A stretch of 64,000 nt of DNA from Pseudomonas sp. HR96 (GTDB lineage Bacteria; Pseudomonadota; Gammaproteobacteria; Pseudomonadales; Pseudomonadaceae): NCBI RefSeq assembly GCF_034059295.1, contig NZ_CP139141.1, forward strand, positions 4,943,001 to 5,007,000. The letters run 5' to 3'. Below the pieces are notes generated by a model. That model did no database searches. It was not told the DNA's origin and was given only the letters and a program-made list of their open reading frames with translations. This document shows, piece after piece, positions 19,314 through 28,480 of this stretch. How positions within the stretch are numbered: the stretch's first letter is position 1; every line of letters begins with the position of its first letter. The position numbers were made by a program, and so were the translations under genes.

Positions 19314-21054
19314 AAGCCGCTTGCACCGCCGCCAATTCAACCACCTCGGGCCGCTTGATCACCGCGTATACCACCGCCGTCACCAGACTCCCCGCGACAA
19401 TCGCCAGCAGATACAGCGCGGCGTGGTTGATCGCGTTCGGGATCAGCATCACGAACAGCCCCCCATGGGGCGCCATCAGCTTGCAGCCGAAGAACATCGA
19501 CAGGGCGCCGGTCAAGGCGCCGCCGGCGATGGCTGCCGGGATGACCCGCAGCGGGTCCTTGGCGGCGAACGGAATCGCGCCTTCGGAGATGAAGCACAAC
19601 CCCAGCACCAGGGCCGCCTTGCCCGCCTCGCGCTCGCTCTGCGCGAACTTGCGCCGGGCCAGAAAGGTGGCGATGCCCAGGCCGATCGGCGGCACCATGC
19701 CGGCGGCCATGGTCGCGGCCATCGGCGCGTAGCTCTGCGAGGCCAGCAGGCCAACCGAGAACGCGTAGGCGGCCTTGTTGATCGGGCCACCCAGGTCGAC
19801 GCACATCATGCCGCCCAGCACCACACCGAGCAGCACGGCGTTGGTGGTGCCCATGCTGTCGAGGAAGTGGGTCAGGGCCTGGAGCATGCTGGCCACCGGC
19901 GTGCCGACCACGTAGATCATCATCAGGCCGGTGAACAGGCTGGCCAGCAGCGGGATGATCAGAATCGGCTTGAGCGCCTCCATGCTCGCCGGCAGACGCG
20001 CATAGCGGTTGATCGCCCAGGCGCTATAGCCGGCGACGAAACCGGCGACGATACCGCCAATGAAGCCGGCGCCCAAGGTCGCGGCGAGCATGCCGCCGAT
20101 CATTCCCGGCGCCAGGCCCGGGCGGTCGGCGATGGAGTAGGCGATGTAGCCGGCCAGCAGCGGCACCATCAACTTGAACGCGGTCTCGCCGCCGATCTGC
20201 ATCAGCGCAGCGGCCAGGGTCCCGGGCTCCTTGAACGCGGTGATGCCGAAGACGAACGACAGGGCGATCAGCAGGCCGCCCGCCACCACCATCGGCAGCA
20301 TGAACGACACACCGGTCAGCAGGTGCTTGTAGACCCCGGTCTTCTCCTGCTTCCTGGCTGCGCCGGCCTTGGCCGCCGTACCGGCCGATTCCACCTGGGC
20401 CTCGGCCAAGGCCTTGTCCAGCGTCGGCTTGGCCTGCTTGAGGGCCACGCCGGTGCCGCAACGGAAGATCCGTTTGCCGGCAAAGCGCTCGGTGGCCACC
20501 TCGATGTCACAGGCCAGCAGCACCACGTCGGCCTGCTCGATGGCCGCCGCGCTCAGCGGGTTGCGCGCCCCGACCGAGCCCTGGGTTTCCACCTGCAGGT
20601 CGTAGCCGGCCTGCTTGGCCGCCTGCTGCAGGGCCTCGGCGGCCATGAAGGTATGCGCCACGCCGGTTGGGCAGGCGGTGATCGCCACCAGCCGAGGCGC
20701 GCGGTCGGCCGCCGCTGCGGGCTGCGCCGCCGGTTGCGGTGCCTGGTAGACCTGTGCCTGCTCGGCGGCCTGGCGGACGAAGTGCTCGGCGTCCTGCAGG
20801 GCCACCGCCGGTGAGCTCTGGAACACCCGTTTGCCGGCAAAGCGCGTCAGGTCGATGGGCCCGGTGTGCACCGCCAGCACCCAGTCGGCCTCGGCGATGG
20901 TCTGCGGCGACAACTGCCGCTCGGGGTGGTTGGGGTCCTGTATCTCGACGCTGGTGCTCCAGCCCTGACGCTGGGCGACCGCATCCAGCAAACGTGCGCT
21001 GAGCACGCTGGAGACGCGGCCGTTGGGGCAGGCCGTGACAATGGCTAACTTCAT
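19312..21054 (-). CDS. fruA: PTS fructose transporter subunit IIBC
   Basis: The membrane permease of the fructose phosphotransferase system, forming fructose 1-phosphate. The 580-residue protein has a degenerate IIB-like domain at the N-terminus (Cys9 in TACPNGRVSS), a second functional-looking IIB domain (ITACPTGVAHTFMAAEAL, phospho-Cys), and a IIC domain of about ten helices from HLLTGVSFMLPMVVAGG onwards. The IIC signature region GPINKAAYAFS and the ISEGAIPFA loop are present. It is the last gene of fruBKA, 14 bases behind fruK. Control is expected through the Cra site at 25024. Confidence 0.96.
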   Translation of the reverse strand: MKLAIVTACPNGRVSSVLSARLLDAVAQRQGWSTSVEIQDPNHPERQLSPQTIAEADWVLAVHTGPIDLTRFAGKRVFQSSPAVALQDAEHFVRQAAEQAQVYQAPQPAAQPAAAADRAPRLVAITACPTGVAHTFMAAEALQQAAKQAGYDLQVETQGSVGARNPLSAAAIEQADVVLLACDIEVATERFAGKRIFRCGTGVALKQAKPTLDKALAEAQVESAGTAAKAGAARKQEKTGVYKHLLTGVSFMLPMVVAGGLLIALSFVFGITAFKEPGTLAAALMQIGGETAFKLMVPLLAGYIAYSIADRPGLAPGMIGGMLAATLGAGFIGGIVAGFVAGYSAWAINRYARLPASMEALKPILIIPLLASLFTGLMMIYVVGTPVASMLQALTHFLDSMGTTNAVLLGVVLGGMMCVDLGGPINKAAYAFSVGLLASQSYAPMAATMAAGMVPPIGLGIATFLARRKFAQSEREAGKAALVLGLCFISEGAIPFAAKDPLRVIPAAIAGGALTGALSMFFGCKLMAPHGGLFVMLIPNAINHAALYLLAIVAGSLVTAVVYAVIKRPEVVELAAVQAA

Positions 21055-21068
21055 CTCTAACCCTCTTG

Positions 21069-22007
21069 TTATTCAGCCAGCGTATGGACGCTGACGTCGT
21101 TGTGCAGACGAGCCAATTGTTCGGGGTCGCCGATGCCGAAGCCGATCTGCGACACGGCCATGGCGGCGATCGCCGTGGCCGTGCGCAGGCCTTGCTCGGC
21201 GCCTGCCCCACTGAGCAGTCCGTGCAGCACGCCCGCCAGCAACGAATCCCCGGCGCCGACCGTGCTTGCCACCTGCACCTTGGGCGGCTGGGCATGCCAG
21301 GCGCCGTCGGGGCCGAACCAGTTGACGCCCTCGGCGCCCTGGGAAACCACCACATGCTCGACCCCGCGCGCGCGCAACTGGCGCGCCGCAGCCGCCTGTT
21401 GCGCCGGCGTCTGGACAGACGTGCCGAGCACCTCGGCGAGCTCTTCGGTGTTGGGCTTGATCAGCCAGGGGCGGGTCGCCAGCCCCGCCTGCAGCGCTGC
21501 GCCGCTAGTGTCCAGGGCGACCTTGAGGCCGCGCTGGCCGAGGCTTTCAAGCAACGCCGCGAACCAGGCCACACTGACCCCACGCGGCAGGCTGCCGGCC
21601 ACCACCACCGCGTCGAACCCCTCGGCGATCTGCACCAGGCGCGCCAGCAGCGCCGCCTGCGCGGCGTCGTCGACAAAGGCGCCGGGGCCATTGAGGTCGG
21701 TGACCTGACCATCGGCCTCGGCCAGCTTGATGTTGCTGCGGGTTTCCCCGGGCACGCGGATGAATTCGTCGACGAAGCCGCGCTCGGCGAACAGCTGCAC
21801 GAAGGGTTGCTGGTTGGCCTCGCCCAAAAAGCCGCTGACGGTCAGGGTGTGGCCCAGATCGGCCAGCACCTGGGCGACGTTGACGCCCTTGCCGGCGGCA
21901 TGGGTGTGCAGGGCATCGCTGCGGTTGACCTGGCCCAGGCGCACGCTGGGCACCTGCACCGTGAGGTCCAACGCCGGATTGAGGGTAAGGGTGAGGATCC
22001 TGGCCAT
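21069..22007 (-). CDS. fruK: 1-phosphofructokinase
   Basis: Phosphorylates fructose 1-phosphate to fructose 1,6-bisphosphate in the cytoplasm. The 312-residue product has the PfkB-family features: start MARILTLTLNPALDLTV, GGKGVN-type AAGKGVNVAQVLADLG, and the C-terminal ATP/catalytic motif STVGAGDSLLAGVLHGLL. The ATG shares a base with the fruB stop (TGATG), so translation is coupled. Fructose 1-phosphate, its substrate, is the known effector that releases FruR/Cra in P. putida, so this enzyme also ends induction. Confidence 0.97.
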   Translation of the reverse strand: MARILTLTLNPALDLTVQVPSVRLGQVNRSDALHTHAAGKGVNVAQVLADLGHTLTVSGFLGEANQQPFVQLFAERGFVDEFIRVPGETRSNIKLAEADGQVTDLNGPGAFVDDAAQAALLARLVQIAEGFDAVVVAGSLPRGVSVAWFAALLESLGQRGLKVALDTSGAALQAGLATRPWLIKPNTEELAEVLGTSVQTPAQQAAAARQLRARGVEHVVVSQGAEGVNWFGPDGAWHAQPPKVQVASTVGAGDSLLAGVLHGLLSGAGAEQGLRTATAIAAMAVSQIGFGIGDPEQLARLHNDVSVHTLAE

Positions 22008-24877
22008 CAATTCGCCTCCGTGAGGGCGCGGACTTCCTGGGCGGTGCCCAGGCCCAGAGCGGTCTGCGCCAGGTCGCGGGCGCGGCTGAAGGTCAGCTCG
22101 CGCACCCCGGCCTTGACCTCGGCGATGCTGCGCGCCGAGACGCTGAGTTCGTCGACACCCAGGCCCACCAGCAACGGCACCGCTGCCGGGTCGCCGGCCA
22201 GCTCGCCGCACACGCCCACCCATTTGCCATGGGCATGGGCGGCGCGCACGGTGATGTCGATCAACTGCAGCACCGCCGGGTGCAGGCCATCGGCCTGGGC
22301 CGACAGGGTCGGGTGACCACGGTCGATGGCCAGGGTGTACTGGGTCAGGTCGTTGGTACCGACGCTGAAGAAGTCCACCTCACGGGCCAAGACCGGGGCC
22401 AGCAAGGCGGCGGAAGGAATCTCGATCATGATGCCCAATTGCAGGTCGGCCACCGGGATTTCCTCGCGCAGGCGCTCGGTCATGGCCCGCGCCTGGCGCC
22501 ATTCCTCGACGCTGCCGACCATGGGAAACATGATCCGCAGCGGGCGGTTGTCGGCGGCGCGCAACAGCGCGCGCAGCTGCCCTTCCATGACGTCGGGGCG
22601 TTGCAGGGTCAGGCGGATGCCGCGCACGCCGAGGAATGGGTTTTCTTCCTTGGCGATCGGCCAGTACGGCAGCGGCTTGTCGCCGCCCACGTCCAGCGTG
22701 CGCACCACCAGCGGCCGCCCGGCGAGGCCGTCGAGCACCTTGCGGTATTCGGCTTCCTGCACGGCTTCGTCCGGCGCTTGCGAATGGGCCATGAAGATCA
22801 ACTCGGTGCGCAGCAGGCCGACGCCCTCGGCGCCCTGCTCCACAGCGGCGGTCACCCCAGCGCTCTCGCCGATGTTGGCGAAGACTTCCACGGCGTGGCC
22901 ATCGGCCGTCACCGCCGCCTCGTGGCGCCGTGCGGCAGCGGCTTGCAGGCGCTGGTCGCGCTGGTCGCGGTCGCTCAAGGCGCGCTGCAAGGCATCGGCC
23001 GAAGGCGCCACGTCGAGGCGGCCACGCTGGCCGTCGATCAGCAGCGCGGTGCCCGGGGCCAACAGCAGCACCGCTTCGCCGGCGCCGACCACCGCTGGAA
23101 TGCCTAACGCGCGGGCGACGATGGCGCTGTGGGCAGTGGCGCCGCCACGGGCGGTGAGGATGCCGGCGACCCGTGCCGGGTCAAGGCGGGCGACGTCTGA
23201 GGGGCCGACCTCGTCCATCACCAGGATGTAGGGCTCTTCGGGCTCGGGCGTGGCCTGGTGGCCACAGAGCTGGCCCAGCACCCGCCGGCCGATATCCCGC
23301 AGGTCGGCTGCGCGTTCGGCCAGCAGCGCGTCCTGCAGGCTTTCCTGCTGGCGCGCGGCGGCTTCGATGACCGCGATCCAGGCGGCCGGGGCGCTCTCGC
23401 CCAGGCGCAGGCGCTCGGCCACTTCGTCGGTCAACGCCGGGTCGTCGAGCATCTCCTGGTGGGTGACGAAGATTTCCCGGATGGCCTTGGCCTGGCTGCG
23501 CTGGATCAAGCCTTCAAGGTCTTCGCGGACCTGGGCCAAGGCCTGCTGCAGACGCTCGCGCTCAGCCGCCACCGACTCGCCGCGCTCGGGGTAGGCGTAG
23601 TCGTGGGCCACTTCGACATGCGCCGGGCCGAAGGCGATGCCCGGCGCGGCGGCGATGCCCTGGATGCGCGTACCGGCCGCCGGTGCGACGGCCACGGCAC
23701 GCGCCGCGACCACCGCAGGCGGCGCTTCGGCCACCACCGCCACCGCCGGCAGCGGCTCGACCTCTTCACCCAGGCCCGACTCGATGGCCGCCAGCAGCGC
23801 CGGCAGCGCCTGCTCGGCGATGCTCGGCTCGACCACCACCTCGATCATCTGGCCACGGCGCACGCCCAGGCTGAGCAGCTTGCTCAGGCTCTTGGCCGAC
23901 ACCGGCGCCTCACCGCTGTCGACCACCCGCAGGCGGATCTCGCCGTCGTAGTTCTTTGCCAGCTGGGCGAGGATTTTCGCCGGCCGAGCGTGCAGGCCAT
24001 GGGCGTTGGCCAGAGCGATTCGTGCCGAAGGCCAGTCCGCCGGCAACTCGCCGCCCAGCACTTGCAGCACCGCACGGGTGGTGGTGGCGCGGGCCAGCTC
24101 GTGGCCGCGGCCTTCGATCAGCAACGAGCACAGGCGCTCGAGCAGGGCCTGATGCGCTTCACCGAGGCTGGCCAGGCAGAACAGGCCGATCAGCGGCTGA
24201 CCCAGGTAGCGCAATGGCCGCGACGGGGTGACGAAGGCCAGCCCCGGGCGCTTGACCATCTGCTCGCTGTTGAGCCACCACAGGCCATCGCCCAGCGGCA
24301 GCGCCTCGACCTGCTGCAGCACCGCGGCAAAACCGTTGTTGACACAGTCGGCCTGGCGCAGCAGACGCGCGCCGCGCCACACCAGCTCCTCGAAGTCTTC
24401 GGCGGCCACGCTCAGGCCGATCATCTGCGCGTCCAGCGCCAGCTCCTGTGGCGCACCCTGCAACAATTTCAGCAAGGCTTCGGGCGAGCTGGCGCGGCGC
24501 AGGGCCTGGCCCAGGTCGGTCTCGCCGAGGGCGCGGGTCAGCAGTTGCAACAGGCGCAGGTGTTCGTCGGATTTGGCGGCGATGCCGATCGCCAGGTAAA
24601 CCTTCTGGCCGTCACCCCAGTCCACTCCTTCGGGAAACTGCAGCAGGCGCACGCCGGTGGCGTACACCAGCTCGCGAGTGTCCGGGGTGCCGTGGGGGAT
24701 GGCGATGCCTTGGCCAAGAAAGGTCGAGCCTTGCGCCTCACGGGCCTGCAGGCCGGCCAGGTAGCCGGCGGCGACCAGGCCGTCGGCAACCAGCTTGTCG
24801 GCGAGCAGTTGCAAGGCGGCGGGTTTGTCCACTGCCGTCTGGCCCATGGATATCTGCTCAATAGTGAGCTCGAGCAT
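22007..24877 (-). CDS. fruB: Multiphosphoryl transfer protein (EIIA-Fru, HPr, enzyme I fusion)
   Basis: A 956-residue cytoplasmic phosphotransfer protein that takes phosphate from phosphoenolpyruvate to FruA. The domain order is EIIA-Fru (active His62 in IPHGTPD), a linker region, HPr (phospho-His296 in GLHARPAK), an Ala/Val/Pro-rich linker, then enzyme I (active His583 in GGATAHSAIVAR and the PEP-binding FFSVGTNDLTQYTL block). It is the first gene of fruBKA. Together with FruA it supplies a complete fructose PTS, the only sugar PTS I recall in P. putida. The start gives MLELTIEQISMGQTA and is preceded by a GGAGAG purine tract. Confidence 0.96.
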   Translation of the reverse strand: MLELTIEQISMGQTAVDKPAALQLLADKLVADGLVAAGYLAGLQAREAQGSTFLGQGIAIPHGTPDTRELVYATGVRLLQFPEGVDWGDGQKVYLAIGIAAKSDEHLRLLQLLTRALGETDLGQALRRASSPEALLKLLQGAPQELALDAQMIGLSVAAEDFEELVWRGARLLRQADCVNNGFAAVLQQVEALPLGDGLWWLNSEQMVKRPGLAFVTPSRPLRYLGQPLIGLFCLASLGEAHQALLERLCSLLIEGRGHELARATTTRAVLQVLGGELPADWPSARIALANAHGLHARPAKILAQLAKNYDGEIRLRVVDSGEAPVSAKSLSKLLSLGVRRGQMIEVVVEPSIAEQALPALLAAIESGLGEEVEPLPAVAVVAEAPPAVVAARAVAVAPAAGTRIQGIAAAPGIAFGPAHVEVAHDYAYPERGESVAAERERLQQALAQVREDLEGLIQRSQAKAIREIFVTHQEMLDDPALTDEVAERLRLGESAPAAWIAVIEAAARQQESLQDALLAERAADLRDIGRRVLGQLCGHQATPEPEEPYILVMDEVGPSDVARLDPARVAGILTARGGATAHSAIVARALGIPAVVGAGEAVLLLAPGTALLIDGQRGRLDVAPSADALQRALSDRDQRDQRLQAAAARRHEAAVTADGHAVEVFANIGESAGVTAAVEQGAEGVGLLRTELIFMAHSQAPDEAVQEAEYRKVLDGLAGRPLVVRTLDVGGDKPLPYWPIAKEENPFLGVRGIRLTLQRPDVMEGQLRALLRAADNRPLRIMFPMVGSVEEWRQARAMTERLREEIPVADLQLGIMIEIPSAALLAPVLAREVDFFSVGTNDLTQYTLAIDRGHPTLSAQADGLHPAVLQLIDITVRAAHAHGKWVGVCGELAGDPAAVPLLVGLGVDELSVSARSIAEVKAGVRELTFSRARDLAQTALGLGTAQEVRALTEAN

Positions 24878-25023
24878 GCCTCTCTCTCCTTTTCGTGCGC
24901 CGGGCGACGCTCAGGTATTGTTGTGAAATAGGGGTGCGGCAAAAAAGACCAGCATAGAAGCAAAAAGGCCGGGTAAAATTCCTGACCGCATAGACAAGAA
25001 AATTGCGCCAAACAATTACGCAA

Positions 25024-25037
25024 GCTGAAACGATTAA
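25024..25037. promoter_or_regulatory. Cra (FruR) operator
   Basis: GCTGAAACGATTAA fits the E. coli Cra consensus RSTGAAWCSNTHHW at every position. It lies in the fruB/cra intergenic region, about 147 bp from the fruB start and 111 bp from cra, so it could control both directions. Confidence 0.75.
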
Positions 25038-25148
25038 TCTAAGCTGTCGGGCACGTTACTCGATAATCTTCGATCATTGAAGCCCCCCAGCCCCGTCCAA
25101 TGTGACCACTGGGTCGCAAGTTGTTTCGGCAAAACAAGGAATCAGCGC

Positions 25149-26144
25149 TTGAAACTCAGTGATATCGCCCGACTTGCCGGTGTCTCCGTCACCACCGCCA
25201 GTTATGTCATCAATGGCAAGGCGCAACAGCAGCGCATCAGCAAAGCCACTGTCGAACGTGTCGAAGCCGTGGTCCAGGCCCACGGCTTCACGCCCAACCC
25301 GCAGGCCGCCGGGCTGCGCAGCCGGCATACGCGAACCCTCGGGTTCATTCTGCCGGACCTGGAAAACCCCAGCTATGCGCGCATCGCCAAGCTGCTGGAG
25401 CAGGGCGCCCGCGCCCGCGGCTACCAGTTGCTGATCGCCAGCTCCGACGACGACCAGGACAGCGAACGCCAGCTGCAGAAGCTGTTCAAGGCCCGTCGCT
25501 GCGACGCGCTGTTCGTCGCCAGCTGCCTGCCGGCGAGCGACGACAGCTACCGCGAGCTGCAGGCCCAGGGCACCCCGGTGATCGCCATCGACCGGCCGCT
25601 GGACCCGCTGGTGTTCTGCTCGGTGATCAGCGATGACCAGCACGCCAGCGCGCAACTGACCCGCAGCCTGCTCGAACTCAAGCCCCGGCACATCGCCCTG
25701 ATCGGCGCCCGCCCGGAGCTGAGCATCAGCCGCGACCGCGCCGCCGGCTTCGACGCCGCGCTCAAGGGCTTCACCGGCGAGGTCACCCGCCTGGAAGGCG
25801 AAGCGTTCAGTCGCGAGGGCGGGCGCGCCCTGATGGAACAGCTACTGGCGGACAGCGGGCAACTGCCAGACGCCCTGCTGACCACCTCCTATGTGCTGCT
25901 GCAAGGGGTGTTCGATGTGCTGCAGGGCCGCCCACTGGATTCCCAGGCGCTGCACCTGGCCACCTTCGGTGACACCCAGCTGCTCGACTTCCTGCCGTTG
26001 CCGGTCAACGCCATGGCCCAGCAACACGGCCTGATCGCCGATACCGCGCTGCAACAGGCCATCGCCGCCATCGAGCGCAAGTCCTGCGAGCCCGGCGTGC
26101 ACGCCATCGCGCGGACCTTCAAGCAGCGTATCCACGGGGCCTGA
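25149..26144 (+). CDS. cra: Catabolite repressor/activator Cra (FruR)
   Basis: A LacI-family repressor; in P. putida FruR controls fruBKA and responds to fructose 1-phosphate. The 331-residue protein begins KLSDIARLAGVSVTTASYVI, the helix-turn-helix and hinge, and continues with the periplasmic-binding-protein-like effector domain (TLGFILPDLENPSYARIAKL). The start is a TTG at 25149, with AAGGA eight bases upstream; another TTG at 25077 would add 24 residues without family resemblance. It is divergent from fruB with a consensus Cra site between, and two bases from the TatD gene. Confidence 0.94.
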   Translation: MKLSDIARLAGVSVTTASYVINGKAQQQRISKATVERVEAVVQAHGFTPNPQAAGLRSRHTRTLGFILPDLENPSYARIAKLLEQGARARGYQLLIASSDDDQDSERQLQKLFKARRCDALFVASCLPASDDSYRELQAQGTPVIAIDRPLDPLVFCSVISDDQHASAQLTRSLLELKPRHIALIGARPELSISRDRAAGFDAALKGFTGEVTRLEGEAFSREGGRALMEQLLADSGQLPDALLTTSYVLLQGVFDVLQGRPLDSQALHLATFGDTQLLDFLPLPVNAMAQQHGLIADTALQQAIAAIERKSCEPGVHAIARTFKQRIHGA

Positions 26145-26146
26145 GC

Positions 26147-26926
26147 ATGCGCCTGATCGACACCCACACCCACCTGGACTTCCCCGACTTCGACGCCGAC
26201 CGGGCGACGTTGCTGGAGCAGGCACGGGAGGTGGGCGTCGAGCGCATCGTGGTGCTCGGCGTGCACCGCGAGAACTGGCAGCGGGTCTGGCAGCTGGCGG
26301 AACAGACGCCCGGCCTCTATGCCGCCCTGGGCCTGCACCCAGTGTTTCTCGAACAGCACAGGCCCGAGCACCTCGGCCAGCTGCGCGACTGGCTGGAGCG
26401 CCTGGCCGGCCACCCGCAGCTGTGCGCGGTGGGCGAGTTCGGCCTGGACTACTACATCGAAACCCTGGACCGCGAGCGCCAGCAGGCGCTGTTCGAGGCG
26501 CAGCTACAGATCGCCAAGGACTGCAACCTGCCCGCCCTGCTGCACGTGCGCCGCAGCCATGCGCCGATCACCGCCGCCCTCAAGCGCTATCGGCTGGAAC
26601 GGCGCGGGGTCATCCACGCCTTTTCCGGCAGTCGCGAAGAAGCCCGCGAGTACCTCAAGCTGGGCTTCAAGCTCGGCCTCGGCGGTGCGGCCACCTGGCC
26701 GCAGGCGCTGCGCCTGCGCAAGGTGCTGGCCGAGTTGCCATTGGATGCCGTGGTGCTGGAAACCGACGCCCCGGACATGGCCCCGGCGATGTATCCCGGG
26801 GTGCGCAACAGCCCGGTGCACCTGCCGCAGATTGCCGAGGCGCTGGCGGGGATCATGGGGGTGGAAGTGGAGCGCCTGGTGGAGGCGAGTACGCGCAATG
26901 CCTGTGAAGTGTTCAGCTGGACTTGA
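26147..26926 (+). CDS. TatD-family metal-dependent hydrolase (DNase)
   Basis: A 259-residue TIM-barrel hydrolase of the TatD family. Metal ligands are visible as IDTHTHLDF at the N-terminus, GEFGLDYY in the middle, LLHVRRSH and IHAFSGS, and the catalytic LETDAPDM near the C-terminus. Family members are Mg-dependent 3'-5' exonucleases or phosphoesterases. It starts two bases after the cra stop, so it is co-transcribed with the repressor, an association I recall in P. putida but without a known functional reason. Which TatD subgroup it belongs to cannot be decided here, so no symbol is given. Confidence 0.92.
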   Translation: MRLIDTHTHLDFPDFDADRATLLEQAREVGVERIVVLGVHRENWQRVWQLAEQTPGLYAALGLHPVFLEQHRPEHLGQLRDWLERLAGHPQLCAVGEFGLDYYIETLDRERQQALFEAQLQIAKDCNLPALLHVRRSHAPITAALKRYRLERRGVIHAFSGSREEAREYLKLGFKLGLGGAATWPQALRLRKVLAELPLDAVVLETDAPDMAPAMYPGVRNSPVHLPQIAEALAGIMGVEVERLVEASTRNACEVFSWT

Positions 26927-26969
26927 GCGGCTCGGGGCCTAGCCCCCTCCTCCCGACCTTGCCTCGGCC

Positions 26970-27806
26970 TCAGACCAGCACCGTCCAGATCGCGAACGCC
27001 GCATACCAGAGTACTGCCGAGCGCAGCAGCAGCTCCCAGGCCTTGTCCAGAGTCGCCAGGCCCTCGGCGCCCGGGGCCTGCTCGGGGATTTCCCCCGCGG
27101 CCCGCCCTGCCCGCTCGATCAGCTCGGCGGCGGTGATGTCCCAGCTCAACAGCTCATGCAGCATCGCCCGGCTCAGGGCGACGAAGTTGCCGACCAGGGC
27201 AAAGCTGGCCGCCAGCAGGCGCACCGGCAGGAAGTCGAAGGCGTGGCGGATCTGACCGGCTCGCAGCACCAGCGCAGGATTGTGGCTGTGGCCCTGCACC
27301 AGCGCGAGCAGGCGATAGGCCAATGCCGCCACCGGCCCGAGCAGGCAGTACCAGAAGATCACTGCGAAGAAGCCCTGGTAGCCGTCCCACAGCAGATGCC
27401 CCTGCACTCGCTGCAACAACTGCGGTGCACTGTCAGCGCTGAGGTTCAAATCACGCTCGGCGACGTGCACCGCAGCCTGGCTGTCCTCGCGCCGCCAGGC
27501 ATCGCGAAACGGCCCCAGTGACCCGCGCAGGTCGCCCCGACCCAGGCTGTAGACCAGCACCAGCAAGTGCACCGGCAACGCCAGCAGGCCGTACGCCACC
27601 GGCTGCAGTACCAGGCACACCAACGCCAGCAACGCACAGGGCAGCAGCACGCACAAGGCCAGCAGCAGCCAGGGCTCGCGCGCCAGGCGCGGGCCGGTTT
27701 CAAGCCGGCGCAGCTCGGTGACGAAGAAGCGATCGTCCTGCAGCCGGTGGCGCAGAGCGGAAAACTTTTCGATCACCAGCACCAGCAGCAACACCAGAAA
27801 ACTCAT
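26970..27806 (-). CDS. ampE: Inner-membrane protein AmpE
   Basis: A 278-residue integral membrane protein of the ampDE operon, implicated in beta-lactamase induction signalling. It has an N-terminal helix (MSFLVLLLVLVIEKFSALRH), two helices around LLLALCVLLPCALLALVCLV and YGLLALPVHLLVLVYS, conserved YQGFFAVIFWYCLLGPVAAL, and a C-terminal helix ending AFAIWTVLV. The ATG at 27806 is preceded by AAGGAG five bases away, so it is preferred to the in-frame GTG two codons earlier. It starts two bases after the ampD stop, and its ribosome site lies within ampD. Confidence 0.94.
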   Translation of the reverse strand: MSFLVLLLVLVIEKFSALRHRLQDDRFFVTELRRLETGPRLAREPWLLLALCVLLPCALLALVCLVLQPVAYGLLALPVHLLVLVYSLGRGDLRGSLGPFRDAWRREDSQAAVHVAERDLNLSADSAPQLLQRVQGHLLWDGYQGFFAVIFWYCLLGPVAALAYRLLALVQGHSHNPALVLRAGQIRHAFDFLPVRLLAASFALVGNFVALSRAMLHELLSWDITAAELIERAGRAAGEIPEQAPGAEGLATLDKAWELLLRSAVLWYAAFAIWTVLV

Positions 27807-27808
27807 TG

Positions 27809-28390
27809 TCACTCCTTTTTCAGGGCCGGATTGTCCGGCGCCGGGTCATTGAGCGCCTGCCGATAGCCGTGCCAATCGAAGCAGGGCCCAGGGTCGGTCT
27901 TGCGCTCGGGCGCGATGTCGCTGTGCCCGGTAATGCGCTCTACGGTAATGGCCGGGTACGCCGCCTGCAACTGGCGCGTCAATTCGCCAAGGGTGACGTA
28001 CTGCGCCGGGGTGAACGCCTCGAAGTCGGTGCCTTCGAGCTCGATACCCAGGGAAAAGTCGTTGCAGCCCTCGCGCCCGTCGAACTGCGACACCCCGGCG
28101 TGCCACGCACGGTCGTTGCAGGAAACGAACTGAGTGACGCTGCCGTCGCGCTCGATGAGGAAATGCGCCGACACGCGCAGATGGGCGATGCCGGCAAAAT
28201 AAGGATGTTCGTCGATATCGAGGCGATTCTGGAACAGCGCCTGAACCCTGCCGGTGCCGAACTGGCCCGGCGGCAGGCTGATGTTGTGAATGACCAGCAA
28301 TGAGATTTCGCCGGCGGGGCGTTCGTTGCAATTGGCGGAAGGGCAGTGGTTGACGCCGTGGAACCAGCCACTGACGGGGTCGAGCTTCAT
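27809..28390 (-). CDS. ampD: 1,6-anhydro-N-acetylmuramyl-L-alanine amidase AmpD
   Basis: A cytoplasmic zinc amidase that cleaves recycled anhydromuropeptides; its loss derepresses AmpC beta-lactamase in many gram-negative bacteria. The 193-residue protein carries the zinc ligands His35 (LLVIHNIS), His156 (TGHSDIAPERK) and Asp166 (KTDPGPCFDW). Start ATG 28390 gives MKLDPVSGWFHGVNHC, the family N-terminus; the upstream open frame is not homologous. It forms an operon with ampE. All three zinc ligands and neighbouring residues are intact, so it should be active. Confidence 0.96.
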   Translation of the reverse strand: MKLDPVSGWFHGVNHCPSANCNERPAGEISLLVIHNISLPPGQFGTGRVQALFQNRLDIDEHPYFAGIAHLRVSAHFLIERDGSVTQFVSCNDRAWHAGVSQFDGREGCNDFSLGIELEGTDFEAFTPAQYVTLGELTRQLQAAYPAITVERITGHSDIAPERKTDPGPCFDWHGYRQALNDPAPDNPALKKE

Positions 28391-28480
28391 CGATGCGGCC
28401 TGCAGGTGCGAGCGGAACCCGCAGTATGCCGCGCCGCGCGGCCGCTGGGCAGCCATGCGGCGGCCAAAGCAGCTACGGGA

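Noticed and set aside
23258..24931. A 557-residue open frame on the plus strand opposite fruB
   Set aside because: Arg/Gln/Leu-rich shadow of fruB with no ribosome site or recognisable domain.
25077..25148. A TTG start 24 codons before the chosen cra start
   Set aside because: The added residues do not resemble LacI-family N-termini, and a good ribosome site precedes the TTG at 25149.
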